Assembly (NCBI GenBank): GCA_910587395.1
Contig: CAJULJ010000003.1
Coordinates: 1 to 64,000, forward strand
Reading direction: 5' to 3'
From: an uncultured Oscillospiraceae bacterium
GTDB taxonomy: Bacteria > Bacillota > Clostridia > Oscillospirales > Oscillospiraceae
Length of the DNA: 64,000 nt
A program made the position numbers and the translations under genes. This document shows, in pieces, positions 40,293-48,868 of this stretch. The notes below the pieces were generated by a model, which made no database searches, was not told the DNA's origin, and saw only the letters and a program-made list of their open reading frames with translations. Numbering within the stretch: the first letter of the stretch is position 1; each line of letters starts with the position of its first letter.

Positions 40293-40918
40293 CGCAATAC
40301 CTGGTGCCCGCCCAGGCGTCGGAGACAGAGTTCACCGAAAAGCGTTCCACCTTCATCGGCCACGTCTGGCCGGTGGAGTCGGAGGAGGAGGCCCGCGCCC
40401 GCATCGACGAGATGAAAAAGAGATACCACGACGCCCGGCACAACTGCTGGTGCTACCTGCTCAAGGACGGTCCTGTGCGATACTCCGACGACGGCGAGCC
40501 CCAGGGCACGGCCGGCCAGCCTATGCTGGGGGTGTTCCAGAAGGAGGGCGTCACCAACGTGTGCTGTGTGGTCACACGATATTTCGGCGGTGTGCTGTTA
40601 GGGGCCGGAGGCTTGGTCCGGGCCTACACCCAGAGCGCCAAGGAGGCGCTGGACGCGGCGGGGGTGTCGGCTGTGCGGCGCTGGGTGGAGCTGGCGGTGG
40701 AATGTCCCTACAGCTTTCTGGAGCGGGTGAAGCTGGCCTGTACGGCGCAAGGCGGCATGGTGGGGGAAATTGAGTACGCCGCCAACGTCACCGTACATGC
40801 CCTGCTGCCTGAGGAGAGCGCGGAGGCGTTCTGTGCCCGGATGACGGAGCTGTCTGCCGGAGATTTTGCCGCCATGGAACTAGGAGAAGTGTTCCGGGCT
40901 GCTCCGATTCAGCGATAA
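40289..40918 (+). CDS. yigZ: YigZ/IMPACT-family protein
   Basis: A 209-aa protein of the YigZ (UPF0029, IMPACT-like) family. Conserved blocks are KRSTFIGHVWPVESEEEA, ARHNCWCYLLKDG, SDDGEPQGTAGQPML and VVTRYFGGVLLGAGGLVRAY, followed by a C-terminal ferredoxin-like domain. Eukaryotic IMPACT regulates GCN2; the bacterial role is unclear, with ribosome-linked functions proposed. The ATG at 40289 overlaps the dgt stop; a GTG four codons earlier is an alternative. It sits inside the dgt-dnaG gap, probably co-transcribed. Confidence 0.88.
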   Translation: MTQYLVPAQASETEFTEKRSTFIGHVWPVESEEEARARIDEMKKRYHDARHNCWCYLLKDGPVRYSDDGEPQGTAGQPMLGVFQKEGVTNVCCVVTRYFGGVLLGAGGLVRAYTQSAKEALDAAGVSAVRRWVELAVECPYSFLERVKLACTAQGGMVGEIEYAANVTVHALLPEESAEAFCARMTELSAGDFAAMELGEVFRAAPIQR

Positions 40919-40974
40919 ATTCGCTGAACAGTGATAAAACAGGGCAAAAATGGCTATTATCAGGAGGTGAGGCC

Positions 40975-42756
40975 ATGGCCATACCCGATTCCTTTCTGGA
41001 TGAGCTGAACGGACGGCTGAACATTGTGGACGTGGTATCCTCCTATCTGCCTTTGAATAAGAAGGGGGCCAACTATTGGGGGCTGTGTCCGTTCCACCAC
41101 GAAAAGACCCCGTCCTTTTCCGTCAACGAGTCCAAGCAGATTTTCCACTGCTTCGGCTGCGGCAAGGGGGGCGGACCCACGCGCTTTGTCATGGAGATGG
41201 ACGGCCTGTCCTTCCCTGAGGCGGTGCGCAAGCTGGCGGGCCAGGCGGGCTTGCAGGTGCCCGAGGACAGCCCGGAGGATGGAAAGCGGCGGGAGCGGCG
41301 AAAGCGTGTGCTGGAGCTGAACAAGGAGGCCGCCCGGTTCTACCGCTCCATGCTCACCGACGCCAGAGGGGCGCCGGTGGCGTCCTACATCCGGGACAAG
41401 CGGCGCATCAGCCCCAAGTTTTCCGCCCGGTTCGGCCTGGGGGCGGCGCCGGATGCCTGGGACAGCCTCATCACCGCCATGCGGGATAAGGGCTATGACA
41501 AAACCGACCTCATTGAGGCGGGGCTGGCCGTGGCGGGCAAGGGAGGCGGTGTGTACGACAAGTACCGCAACCGCCTGATGCTCCCGGTGATCGATGTGCG
41601 GGGGGATGTCATCGGCTTTACCAGCCGGGTGATGGACGACTCCACCCCCAAATACCTCAACACTCCGGAGACCTCCATTTTTAAAAAGCGATCTATCCTG
41701 TATGGCTTGAATTACGCCAAAAACACCAAGCGCCCCAACTTTATTTTGGTGGAGGGCAACATCGACGTGATCACGCTTCACCAGGCGGGGTTTGACAACA
41801 CGGTGGCCACCATGGGCACCGCCCTCACAGAGGAGCACGTCCGCCTGCTGGAACGGTATACCAAGGAGCTGGTGCTGTGCTACGACAACGACGCCGCCGG
41901 TGAGGACGCCACCCAGCGGGCCATCGCGCTGCTGAAGAACTCAGAGGTGAGGGTGAGGGTGCTGCGCCTGCCCAAGCGGCAGATGCCGGACGGCACGCTG
42001 GGCAAGCAGGACGCGGACGACTACATCAAAAACGCGGGAGCGCAGGCTTTTGAGCATTTGATGAGCCAGAGCGCCAATTCAGCGCAGTACCGCCTGAGCG
42101 TGGTACAGGCGAATTTTGACCTGAGCCGGGACGACCAGAGGGGCGCGTATCTGCAAGCGGCGGCGGAGGTGGTGGCCGCCCTCCCCAGCCCGGTGGAGCG
42201 GGAGATCTATGCCGGGCGGTGCGCCGAGGAGGCGAAGGTGTCCAAGGAGGCGGTGCTCCAGGAGGTGGACCGCCTGCGGAAAAAGCGCAGCCGGCAGGCC
42301 CGGAGGCAGGAGGAGCGCCAGAACCTGACCCCCGCCCGGCAGCTCCAGCCCAAGAGCCGGGAGCTGCGGTATACCAATGTCCGCTCCGCGCTGGCGGAGG
42401 AAGGCGTTTTGCGGGTGGTGCTGCTGGACGCCGAACTGTTCCGGGAGCTGGACGAGCTGACGCCGGAGCACTTTTCCTCGCCCCTGCTGGGCAAGGCGTT
42501 TGCTCTGCTGCGGGAGCGGTGGGAGACGGGCAGAAGCGTATCCCTGCCGGCACTGGAGGGGCGGCTTGCCCCGGAGGAGCTGGACCAGCTGGCAGCCGTC
42601 GTCCAGCAGCCGCAGGCCCGCGGTACGGCTCGGGAGGCGCTGGAGGACTGCAAGCAGACCATCCTTGCGGAAAGCCGCAGGGGAGACATACATAGCGCGG
42701 AGGACTTGAATGGATTGAGACAGGCGCTGAAACAGAAAAAAGGCTTTGGAGGATGA
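40975..42756 (+). CDS. dnaG: DNA primase DnaG
   Basis: A 593-aa primase that makes RNA primers at the replication fork. The CHC2 zinc finger is C38-x2-H41...C59-x2-C62 (CPFHHEKTPSF and CFGCGKGG). The TOPRIM catalytic core has FILVEGNIDVITLHQAG (Glu) and CYDNDAAGEDA (Asp-x-Asp). The C-terminal helical part (about 440-593) is the helicase-binding domain. AGGAGGTGAGGCC precedes the ATG. It lies seven bases before rpoD, forming the classic macromolecular-synthesis pair. Confidence 0.96.
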   Translation: MAIPDSFLDELNGRLNIVDVVSSYLPLNKKGANYWGLCPFHHEKTPSFSVNESKQIFHCFGCGKGGGPTRFVMEMDGLSFPEAVRKLAGQAGLQVPEDSPEDGKRRERRKRVLELNKEAARFYRSMLTDARGAPVASYIRDKRRISPKFSARFGLGAAPDAWDSLITAMRDKGYDKTDLIEAGLAVAGKGGGVYDKYRNRLMLPVIDVRGDVIGFTSRVMDDSTPKYLNTPETSIFKKRSILYGLNYAKNTKRPNFILVEGNIDVITLHQAGFDNTVATMGTALTEEHVRLLERYTKELVLCYDNDAAGEDATQRAIALLKNSEVRVRVLRLPKRQMPDGTLGKQDADDYIKNAGAQAFEHLMSQSANSAQYRLSVVQANFDLSRDDQRGAYLQAAAEVVAALPSPVEREIYAGRCAEEAKVSKEAVLQEVDRLRKKRSRQARRQEERQNLTPARQLQPKSRELRYTNVRSALAEEGVLRVVLLDAELFRELDELTPEHFSSPLLGKAFALLRERWETGRSVSLPALEGRLAPEELDQLAAVVQQPQARGTAREALEDCKQTILAESRRGDIHSAEDLNGLRQALKQKKGFGG

Positions 42757-42763
42757 AAGACCA

Positions 42764-44068
42764 ATGAGTGAAAAGAAAAAGACCGGGAAAAAGACGGAGA
42801 GCGCGCCCCATACCCAGGCCAGCCCCGAGAAGCTGGAGGCGGCCAAGGCGGAGCTTGCCAAAATGGTGGAGGGGGTCCAGAACGGTGAGAAGCTGCTGGA
42901 GCTCATCGACACCGGCTACAAAAAGGGTAAGCTGTCCTCCGGCGAGATGATGGAGACGCTGGATTCCATCAGCCTGGAAAGCGAGCAGATGGACAAGGTG
43001 TACGACGTGCTGGAGAATCTGGGCATCGACACCGCCGGGGACGACTTCCCGCCGGAGCTGGACGACGACATCCTGCCGCCCGCCGAGGAGCTGGAGGAGA
43101 TTCCCGAAGAGGAGATCGTGGACCCCAACACGCTGGTGGACTCCTTCGCCATCGACGACCCGGTGCGGATGTACCTGAAGGAGATCGGCAAGGTGGATCT
43201 GCTTACCCCCGAGCGGGAGGTGGAGCTGGCCCAGGCCATGGGGGCCGGGGCGGCGGCTCAGGAGCAGCTGGCCGAGCTGGAGAAGTCCGGCGAGCCCATC
43301 CCCGAGGAGACCTTGAAGGAGCTGAAAAAGGCCGTCAAGGGCGGCGAGCGGGCCAAGCAGTCGCTGGCGGAGGCCAATCTGCGCCTGGTGGTGTCCATCG
43401 CCAAGCGGTATGTGGGCCGGGGAATGCTGTTTTTGGACCTGATCCAGGAGGGCAATCTGGGTCTCATCAAGGCGGTGGAGAAGTTTGACTACACCAAGGG
43501 CTACAAATTCTCCACCTACGCCACCTGGTGGATTCGTCAGGCCATCACCCGGGCCATTGCCGACCAGGCCCGGACCATCCGTATTCCGGTGCACATGGTG
43601 GAGACCATCAACAAGGTCATCCGGGTGAACCGGCAGCTCTTGCAGGAGCTGGGCCACGACCCCACCCCGGAGGAGACCGCCGAGGAGATGGGCATGCCGG
43701 TGGAGAAGGTGCGGGAGATTCTCAAAATCGCCCAGGAGCCGGTATCCCTGGAGACACCCATTGGCGAGGAGGAGGACAGCCATCTGGGCGACTTCATCCC
43801 CGACGAGGATGCGTCGGAGCCGTCGGAGGCGGCGTCCTTCACCCTGCTGAAGGAGCAGCTGGTGGATGTGCTGTCCACCCTGACCCCCCGGGAGGAGAAG
43901 GTGCTGCGCCTGCGCTTCGGCATCGAGGACGGCCGGACCCGGACGTTGGAGGAAGTGGGCAAGGAGTTCAACGTCACCCGCGAGCGCATCCGGCAGATCG
44001 AGGCCAAGGCCCTGCGCAAACTGCGCCATCCGTCCAGGAGCAAGAAATTGAAGGACTTTTTGAGCTGA
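42764..44068 (+). CDS. rpoD: Primary RNA polymerase sigma factor (RpoD/SigA)
   Basis: A 434-aa housekeeping sigma factor. Region 1.1 is acidic and precedes DDPVRMYLKEIGKVDLL (region 1.2). Region 2 contains GNLGLIKAVEKFDYTKGYKF and TYATWWIRQAITRAIAD, which melt and read the -10 box. Region 3 starts at RTIRIPVHMVETINK, and region 4 holds LTPREEKVLRLRFGIEDGR with the helix-turn-helix EEVGKEFNVTRERIRQIEAK, which reads TTGACA. The presence of full consensus TTGACA/TATAAT promoters in the window agrees with it. The ATG at 42764 has GGAGGATG upstream; an in-frame TTG 18 bases earlier overlaps dnaG. Confidence 0.97.
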   Translation: MSEKKKTGKKTESAPHTQASPEKLEAAKAELAKMVEGVQNGEKLLELIDTGYKKGKLSSGEMMETLDSISLESEQMDKVYDVLENLGIDTAGDDFPPELDDDILPPAEELEEIPEEEIVDPNTLVDSFAIDDPVRMYLKEIGKVDLLTPEREVELAQAMGAGAAAQEQLAELEKSGEPIPEETLKELKKAVKGGERAKQSLAEANLRLVVSIAKRYVGRGMLFLDLIQEGNLGLIKAVEKFDYTKGYKFSTYATWWIRQAITRAIADQARTIRIPVHMVETINKVIRVNRQLLQELGHDPTPEETAEEMGMPVEKVREILKIAQEPVSLETPIGEEEDSHLGDFIPDEDASEPSEAASFTLLKEQLVDVLSTLTPREEKVLRLRFGIEDGRTRTLEEVGKEFNVTRERIRQIEAKALRKLRHPSRSKKLKDFLS

Positions 44069-44076
44069 ATCTTGTT

Positions 44077-44125
44077 AAGAGAAAGGACAGCGTGACGCAA
44101 ACTGCGTCACGCTGTCCTTTCTCTT
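44077..44125. terminator. Terminator after rpoD
   Basis: A 23-bp perfect stem (arms 44077-44099 and 44103-44125) closing a 3-base loop; the outer ends AAGAGAAAGG and CCTTTCTCTT give a partial T-tract. It lies between convergent genes. Confidence 0.85.
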
Positions 44126-44134
44126 CGGCGGTCA

Positions 44135-44512
44135 TCATTTTGAGCGTTTATTTCTTTGTGTTAAGCAGAGCGAAACAGAGGTAATCAAATGGATCAGGGC
44201 CATCGCAGTATAACAGCCTCCTAAGAGATAATTGGGTGAAGCTGTGTCCGGCCAGCGCATTTTATTGCGTATTTGCAGCATGAAGAGGACTGTGAGAAAA
44301 AGAGAGAAGGCTGTTAGAAAGTGATAGCACCACACGGCCCACCGTTTGTTTTGGCTGAGGAAATGGAATACCGCGAGGTACGCCACCAAAAATGGCCAGA
44401 CAATGTGATACACGAAAACACAGATGATTTTTGTAACGGTAAAGATCAAGAGGTTGGCAAACAGAAGGGCTGGACTCAACTGCGCCTTGGGCGCCTGAGG
44501 CTTCTGGGACAT
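44135..44512 (-). CDS. Small polytopic membrane protein, hypothetical
   Basis: A 125-aa protein with four hydrophobic segments (about residues 15-33, 38-52, 62-80 and 95-115) after a short Pro/Gln-rich N terminus (MSQKPQAPKAQLSP). AAAAGGAGTGTGTT precedes the ATG, which supports a real gene. Its G+C is lower than that of its neighbours, which may point to acquisition or simply to its membrane-protein composition. It lies 13 bases downstream of the pseudouridine synthase on the same strand and may be co-transcribed. No family recognised. Confidence 0.65.
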   Translation of the reverse strand: MSQKPQAPKAQLSPALLFANLLIFTVTKIICVFVYHIVWPFLVAYLAVFHFLSQNKRWAVWCYHFLTAFSLFLTVLFMLQIRNKMRWPDTASPNYLLGGCYTAMALIHLITSVSLCLTQRNKRSK

Positions 44513-44525
44513 AACACACTCCTTT

Positions 44526-45416
44526 TCACCGGAACACCCGGTTAAAATCCCTGGGCATCTTGGCCTTGAAGGTGATCTGCTCCCCGGTGGCGGGGTGAGT
44601 GAAGGATAACTCGTTGGCGTGGAGGCACAAACGCCCGATGGGGTTGGTCTTGGCGCCGTACTGCTTATCCCCGGCCACGGGACAGCCCAGCTCCTTCATA
44701 TGGACGCGGATCTGGTTTTTTCGCCCCGTTTCGATGCTGATGTCCAGCAGGGCATAGCCGCCCCCGGACTTTTTGACCTCATAGCTGGTAATGGCCTCCT
44801 TAGCGCCCTTCCCAGGCGCACCGGAAAAGCTGAGATGGGTGTCTGTCTCCACCAGCCAGGAGCGGATGGTGTCCCGGTCCGGCTTGGGGACGCCCTCCAC
44901 CACCGCCAGGTAGCCCCGGCGGGTGATGATCTCGTTCCATTTGGACTGGAACAGCTCCTTGGTTTCGGCGTCCCGGGCGAACATCAGCACCCCGGAGGTA
45001 TCCCGGTCCAGGCGGTGGAGGATGAAAATGCGGTTGTCCACCCGCTTGCTTTTCACGTAGTCGGTGACCATGTGGTAGGCGGTGCGGTTTTTTTCCTTGT
45101 CATTGGCCACGCTGAGCAGCTTGGCGGGCTTGTTCACCACGATGAGGTGTTCGTCCTCGTAGAGGATGGGAAAGGGGAGCGCGTCCGCTTTTGGGGCAGA
45201 GGCGGGCAGGATGCTCACCTTCTGCCCTGGGGACAGGGGCGTGTCGAACTGGGAGACGGGCACGCCGTCCACCGCCACCAGCCGCCGGGACAGCAGGGAT
45301 TTTACGTTGTTGCGGCTCTTGCCTTTGACGCGTTCCAGCAGGAAGGGGAGCAGGGTGGCGGGCTCGCTCACCGTATAGACAGGGGCCTCGCCCCGATGCT
45401 GATTGTTGTGTTTCAT
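44526..45416 (-). CDS. RluA-family 23S rRNA pseudouridine synthase
   Basis: A 296-aa enzyme converting uridine to pseudouridine in rRNA. Residues about 18-75 form an S4-like RNA-binding domain (SRNNVKSLLSRRLVAVDGV). The catalytic motif is FILHRLDRDTSGVLMFA with the essential Asp, followed by GRKNQIRVHMKELGCPVAGD. The target site cannot be told from the sequence. Start at the ATG 45416 with AAAGGGCGG upstream; the longer frame lacks family similarity and runs over the promoter. It is divergent from yqfC. Confidence 0.9.
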   Translation of the reverse strand: MKHNNQHRGEAPVYTVSEPATLLPFLLERVKGKSRNNVKSLLSRRLVAVDGVPVSQFDTPLSPGQKVSILPASAPKADALPFPILYEDEHLIVVNKPAKLLSVANDKEKNRTAYHMVTDYVKSKRVDNRIFILHRLDRDTSGVLMFARDAETKELFQSKWNEIITRRGYLAVVEGVPKPDRDTIRSWLVETDTHLSFSGAPGKGAKEAITSYEVKKSGGGYALLDISIETGRKNQIRVHMKELGCPVAGDKQYGAKTNPIGRLCLHANELSFTHPATGEQITFKAKMPRDFNRVFR

Positions 45417-45445
45417 AATTGACCGCCCTTTAAAAGGTTTTGCCC

Positions 45446-45474
45446 ATTGTATCACAGCTTCCGGGAAAAGTCCA
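45446..45474 (-). promoter_or_regulatory. Promoter of the pseudouridine synthase gene
   Basis: On the minus strand TGGACT (45469-45474), 17-bp spacer and TACAAT (45446-45451), 30 bases before the start codon. Confidence 0.5.
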
Positions 45475-45540
45475 CGAAATTCCATTGGGACAAGCAAGCC
45501 GGACCGTTTTTTCTCATAAGCTTCCCAGAGGTGATGTATC

Positions 45541-45816
45541 GTGGGAGAAAAAGCGGGCCTGCTGCTCAAGGCGTCCCGGCTGTTCGACCTGCCCGCCGAC
45601 GCGCTGGCGGGCGCGCCCAGAGTGGAGGTGATCGGGGATGGAGAGCTGCGCATGGGTCCCCATCGGGGCATCCTGGCTTACGGGCCGGAGGAGATCCACA
45701 TATCCGGCGGCAGCATGGTGGTGCTGGTGCGGGGCAGCGGCTTGGAGCTGCGGGCTATGACCCCGGAGGAGCTGCTGATCACAGGCGCCATCACAGCTGT
45801 GGAATTTGTGAGGTGA
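45541..45816 (+). CDS. yqfC: Sporulation protein YqfC
   Basis: A 91-aa YabP/YqfC-family protein. The conserved core GELRMGPHRGILAYGPEEIHI (about residues 34-54) and the C-terminal LLITGAITAVEF match the family. In Bacillus yqfC is a mother-cell sporulation gene paired with yqfD, and the SpoIVA-interacting YabP relatives act in coat or cortex assembly. Translation begins at GTG with GAGGTGATG upstream. It is one base from yqfD, and this pair is strong evidence of a spore-forming lineage. Confidence 0.88.
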   Translation: MGEKAGLLLKASRLFDLPADALAGAPRVEVIGDGELRMGPHRGILAYGPEEIHISGGSMVVLVRGSGLELRAMTPEELLITGAITAVEFVR

Positions 45817-45817
45817 G

Positions 45818-47080
45818 ATGATGAAAAAGCTCATCAACCTGCTGCGGGGGTATGTGGAGCTGGAGGCGTCCGGGGCTTTTCCGGAACGACTCTTGAATCT
45901 GTGCGCCCAAAACCGCTTGCAATTCTGGAGGCTGCGCTGGCTGGATGAGACCAGTTTTACCTTCCGCGTCGCGCTTCAGGACCGCAAGCGGCTGGAGGAG
46001 CTGGCCCGGCGCTCCATGTGTGAGCTCAGTGAAAAGAGGCGCCGGGGGGCGGCGGTGGTGGCGGAGGGCATCATAGAGCGCCGCTGGGGGTTTCTGGCGG
46101 GGCTGGCGCTCTGCTTTCTGGCGGTGAGCTTCCTCTCCCGGTTTCTGATCGTCATTGAGGTGACGGGCAACGAGACGGTCCCCACCGCCGTCATCCTGTC
46201 CCAGCTCCAGCGGGTGGGGGTGCGGCCCGGGGCCTACGGCCCCGCCATCGTGGAGAAGGAGGCGGCCAATGAGGCTCTGCTGGGCCTGCCGGAGCTCTCC
46301 TATCTTGCCATCAACATCTATGGCACCCGGGCGGAGGTGGTGGTCCACGAGGCGGAGAAAAAGCCCGAGCTGCTGGAGGAAGAGATCCCCACCGATGTGG
46401 TGGCGAAAGCGGACGGCATCATAGAGCACATCCACATCAGCTCGGGCCGCGCCCTGTTTCAGGATGGGGACATCGTGGCTGAGGGTGAGGTGCTGATCAC
46501 CGGGGAGCTGGATTTGAGGGAGCCTGAGTACGGCACGGTGGATACGGGGCGTCTGATCGTCCACGCCGAGGGAACGGTGAAGGCCCGTACATGGCGGACC
46601 TTGGAGGAGACCATTCCGCTCACCGCCCAGGGAAAGGCCTATACCGGAGAGGAACGCACCGGGTACGGGATAAAATTTTTGTGGCTGGACCTGGATTTTT
46701 TACAAAACAGTAGCATTTCCCAGGGCAGATATGATAAAATAACCAGGACCGAGCAATTGAACCTTTTTGACCAAGCCCTGCCCGTCTGGCTGACCACCAC
46801 CACCCTGCGGGGCTACGACCTGGAGGAGCGGCCCGTTGACCAGGAGGAGGCCGTGCTGCGGCTGGAGCAGGTCCTCACGGCCCGGCTGTCGGAGCTGATG
46901 GAGGCCAACCAGGGAGAAGTCCTCCAGACGGATTTTGTGACGCGGGAGGAAAATGGGCGGCTCACCGTCACCCTGCTGGCGGAGTGCCGGGAGGAGATCG
47001 GCCGCACGGTGGAGCGGGAAGGGGAAGTGGGACGCGTCTACGGTGGAAGCGCTGACCCGTCGCGGACAGGTGAGGCGTGA
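45818..47080 (+). CDS. yqfD: Sporulation protein YqfD
   Basis: A 420-aa YqfD-family membrane protein. The N-terminal cytoplasmic domain (LRGYVELEASGAFPERLLNL) is followed by a membrane span at about residues 90-110 (WGFLAGLALCFLAVSFLSRF), then an extracytoplasmic domain with IEVTGNETVPTAVILSQLQ and the conserved PTDVVAKADGIIEHIHISSG. It is made during sporulation in Bacillus, where its role is still poorly defined. Two ATGs are in tandem at the start; either could serve. It precedes phoH by 67 bases, as in many Firmicutes. Confidence 0.88.
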   Translation: MMKKLINLLRGYVELEASGAFPERLLNLCAQNRLQFWRLRWLDETSFTFRVALQDRKRLEELARRSMCELSEKRRRGAAVVAEGIIERRWGFLAGLALCFLAVSFLSRFLIVIEVTGNETVPTAVILSQLQRVGVRPGAYGPAIVEKEAANEALLGLPELSYLAINIYGTRAEVVVHEAEKKPELLEEEIPTDVVAKADGIIEHIHISSGRALFQDGDIVAEGEVLITGELDLREPEYGTVDTGRLIVHAEGTVKARTWRTLEETIPLTAQGKAYTGEERTGYGIKFLWLDLDFLQNSSISQGRYDKITRTEQLNLFDQALPVWLTTTTLRGYDLEERPVDQEEAVLRLEQVLTARLSELMEANQGEVLQTDFVTREENGRLTVTLLAECREEIGRTVEREGEVGRVYGGSADPSRTGEA

Positions 47081-47147
47081 CAGTGGCGCGTCCCAGGAAG
47101 ATATTACGCAAGACAACGGCTGAACGCCGCGTGTAAGGAGAATACCA

Positions 47148-48119
47148 ATGACAGAGCAGAGCATCAGCATTGAGCGGATGGAGGAGGCCGTCAACCTGTT
47201 CGGCCTGTTTGACGAGAACATCCGCCTCATCGAGCAGGAGCTGGACGTGTCGGTGGTGAACCGGGAGTCCAACCTGAAGATTTCCGGCGAGGGCGAGAAC
47301 GTCATGTGGGCGGTGAAGGCCATCCAGGGCCTGCTGACCCTGTCCGCCAAGGGGGAGGCCATCGGCCAGCAGAACGTGCGGTATATCATTGAGCTGGTCC
47401 GGTCGGGCAACGAGGGCAAGATCGCCCAGTTGGCCGGGGACGTGGTGTGCGTCACCGCCAAGGGCAAGCCCATCAAGGCCAAGACCATCGGCCAGCAGAG
47501 GTATGTGGACGCGATCAAGAACAGCACCGTCACCATCGGGGTGGGCCCGGCGGGTACGGGCAAGACTTACCTTGCTGTGGCGGCGGCGGTGGCGGCGTTC
47601 CGGGAGAAGCAGATCAACCGCATCATTCTGACCCGTCCCGCCGTGGAGGCGGGAGAGCGGCTGGGCTTTCTGCCGGGGGACCTGCAATCCAAGGTGGACC
47701 CGTACCTGCGGCCGCTGTATGACGCGCTGTTTGACATGCTGGGGGCGGAGACGTACCAAAAATATCTGGAGCGGGGGAATATCGAGGTGGCGCCGCTGGC
47801 GTATATGCGCGGGCGGACGCTGGACGACTCGTTCATCATTTTGGACGAGGCCCAGAACACCAGCCGGGAGCAGATGAAAATGTTCCTCACCCGGCTGGGG
47901 TTCGGGTCCAAGATTGTCATCACCGGCGACGCCACCCAGATCGATCTGCCGGTGGACAAGGTGTCCGGGCTGAAGGAGGCCATGCGGGTGCTGAAAGGTG
48001 TGGAGGACATCGCCATCTGCCAGCTCACCGGGGCGGATGTGGTGCGGCATGTGATCGTACAGCGGATCATCAAGGCCTATGAGGACGACGAAAAGCGCCG
48101 GGCCGCCAAGAGGAAGTAG
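47148..48119 (+). CDS. phoH: PhoH-family P-loop ATPase
   Basis: A 323-aa PhoH-like protein. The ATP site is IGVGPAGTGKTYLAVAAAV (about 128-146) with Walker B DDSFIILDEAQNTS; TRPAVEAGERLGFLPGDL and ITGDATQIDLP are further family marks. The N-terminal KH-like part (residues 1-100) suggests RNA binding. PhoH proteins are linked to RNA metabolism and stress. TAAGGAGAATACC precedes the ATG. Normally ybeY follows directly; here about 750 bases of repeat, a small gene and a regulator intervene. Confidence 0.93.
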   Translation: MTEQSISIERMEEAVNLFGLFDENIRLIEQELDVSVVNRESNLKISGEGENVMWAVKAIQGLLTLSAKGEAIGQQNVRYIIELVRSGNEGKIAQLAGDVVCVTAKGKPIKAKTIGQQRYVDAIKNSTVTIGVGPAGTGKTYLAVAAAVAAFREKQINRIILTRPAVEAGERLGFLPGDLQSKVDPYLRPLYDALFDMLGAETYQKYLERGNIEVAPLAYMRGRTLDDSFIILDEAQNTSREQMKMFLTRLGFGSKIVITGDATQIDLPVDKVSGLKEAMRVLKGVEDIAICQLTGADVVRHVIVQRIIKAYEDDEKRRAAKRK

Positions 48120-48135
48120 GAGGGCCGCCTCCGGC

Positions 48136-48175
48136 GGATTACTTTCTCTCGCGCGAGAGAAAGTAACCAAAGAGC
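48136..48175. repeat. Dispersed palindromic intergenic repeat, copy 3
   Basis: A 28-bp perfect palindrome without spacer (48139-48166; half-site TTACTTTCTCTCGC), followed by CCAAAGAG, the counterpart of the tail CCAAAAAG/CCGAAAAAG in the copies at 1974 and 509. It begins 17 bases after the phoH stop. Confidence 0.75.
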
Positions 48176-48370
48176 GCGCATAGGGGGAGTACCCCCTATG
48201 TACCCCCTTTATACGGGAGAGCCCTATACGGGGAATTGGTGGGGACCCTTCCGGCGCGTGGGGTTTTCGACTGGTGTCCCCCTATTTGTGCTGCCGCTTG
48301 TGCTCTGACATTGATAAATAAGCGGGGGCCACGGGCTGCGCCTGGGTGGGTGGACCGTTCGTCCCGTGGG
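48176..48370. other. Non-coding G/C-biased spacer after the palindromic repeat
   Basis: About 195 bases with short direct and inverted repeats (GTACCCCCTAT and GTACCCCCTTTAT; TATACGGGAGAG and TATACGGGG) and no start signal or gene. It looks like an extension or decayed part of the repeat element. Confidence 0.4.
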
Positions 48371-48553
48371 CTATGGCTGGTCCAGGCAGGCGTCGGTTAG
48401 TTGCATTCCAAGTTGGAGACCTTGGTAAAAGGCCCAGAGGCCGTGGCCTATGATGGGCTCATCGTGGAAGCGTTCTGGCCAAAATTCAGGGTTGGGTTCA
48501 GTGACAAAACAGCGGTATAAGTCCTCAATAATAATGGGAATATCATGATTCAT
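48371..48553 (-). CDS. Small hypothetical protein (60 aa) divergent from an XRE regulator
   Basis: A 60-aa acidic, aromatic-rich protein starting MNHDIPIIIEDLYRCF and containing EFWPERFHDEPIIGHG and a C-terminal helix FYQGLQLGMQLTDACL. The ATG at 48553 is preceded by GGAGGAAAGACAG and a strong promoter, so it is very probably expressed; the longer open frame runs through the XRE gene and was rejected. It shares a 96-base region with the divergent XRE gene, an arrangement common to regulator-target and some toxin-antitoxin pairs. No family was recognised; no toxin motif is visible. Confidence 0.65.
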   Translation of the reverse strand: MNHDIPIIIEDLYRCFVTEPNPEFWPERFHDEPIIGHGLWAFYQGLQLGMQLTDACLDQP

Positions 48554-48608
48554 CTGTCTTTCCTCCAAATCGAGATAAGCGAATAGCTGCAAGCAAGTAT
48601 CTGCGCAT

Positions 48609-48637
48609 ATTGTAATGCGGCGGGAATGATTTGTCAA
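48609..48637 (-). promoter_or_regulatory. Strong promoter of the 60-aa gene, overlapping the XRE leader
   Basis: On the minus strand TTGACA (48632-48637), 17-bp spacer and TACAAT (48609-48614). The -35 box lies only two bases from the ribosome site (AGGAG) of the XRE gene, so a regulator bound here would affect both genes. Confidence 0.65.
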
Positions 48638-48649
48638 TAGGAGTGCGCT

Positions 48650-48868
48650 ATGGTTTTTAACGAAAGATTGAAAATTCTGCGTGAAGAACGTAAATGGACG
48701 CAGGAGAAAGTGGCCCGGGCCATGGATATGCCATTGAGAACTTACAGCGGCTTGGAAGCGGACGGTGCAAAAACCCACTACGATACCCTTATCAAAATTG
48801 CGGATTTTTACGATGTATCTGTGGACTGGCTCATGGGCCGCACCGATAAGCGGGAGGTCAACCGATAA
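48650..48868 (+). CDS. XRE-family helix-turn-helix regulator
   Basis: A 72-aa single-domain DNA-binding protein. The lambda-Cro-like HTH spans residues 4-62: RLKILREERKWTQEKVARAM, PLRTYSGLEAD for the recognition helix region, then the family end YDTLIKIADFYDVSVDWLMG. AGGAGTGCGCT lies before the ATG. It is divergent from the 60-aa gene and overlaps ybeY by one base (TAATG), so ybeY translation may depend on transcription through this regulator. It probably binds the shared intergenic region. Confidence 0.88.
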   Translation: MVFNERLKILREERKWTQEKVARAMDMPLRTYSGLEADGAKTHYDTLIKIADFYDVSVDWLMGRTDKREVNR

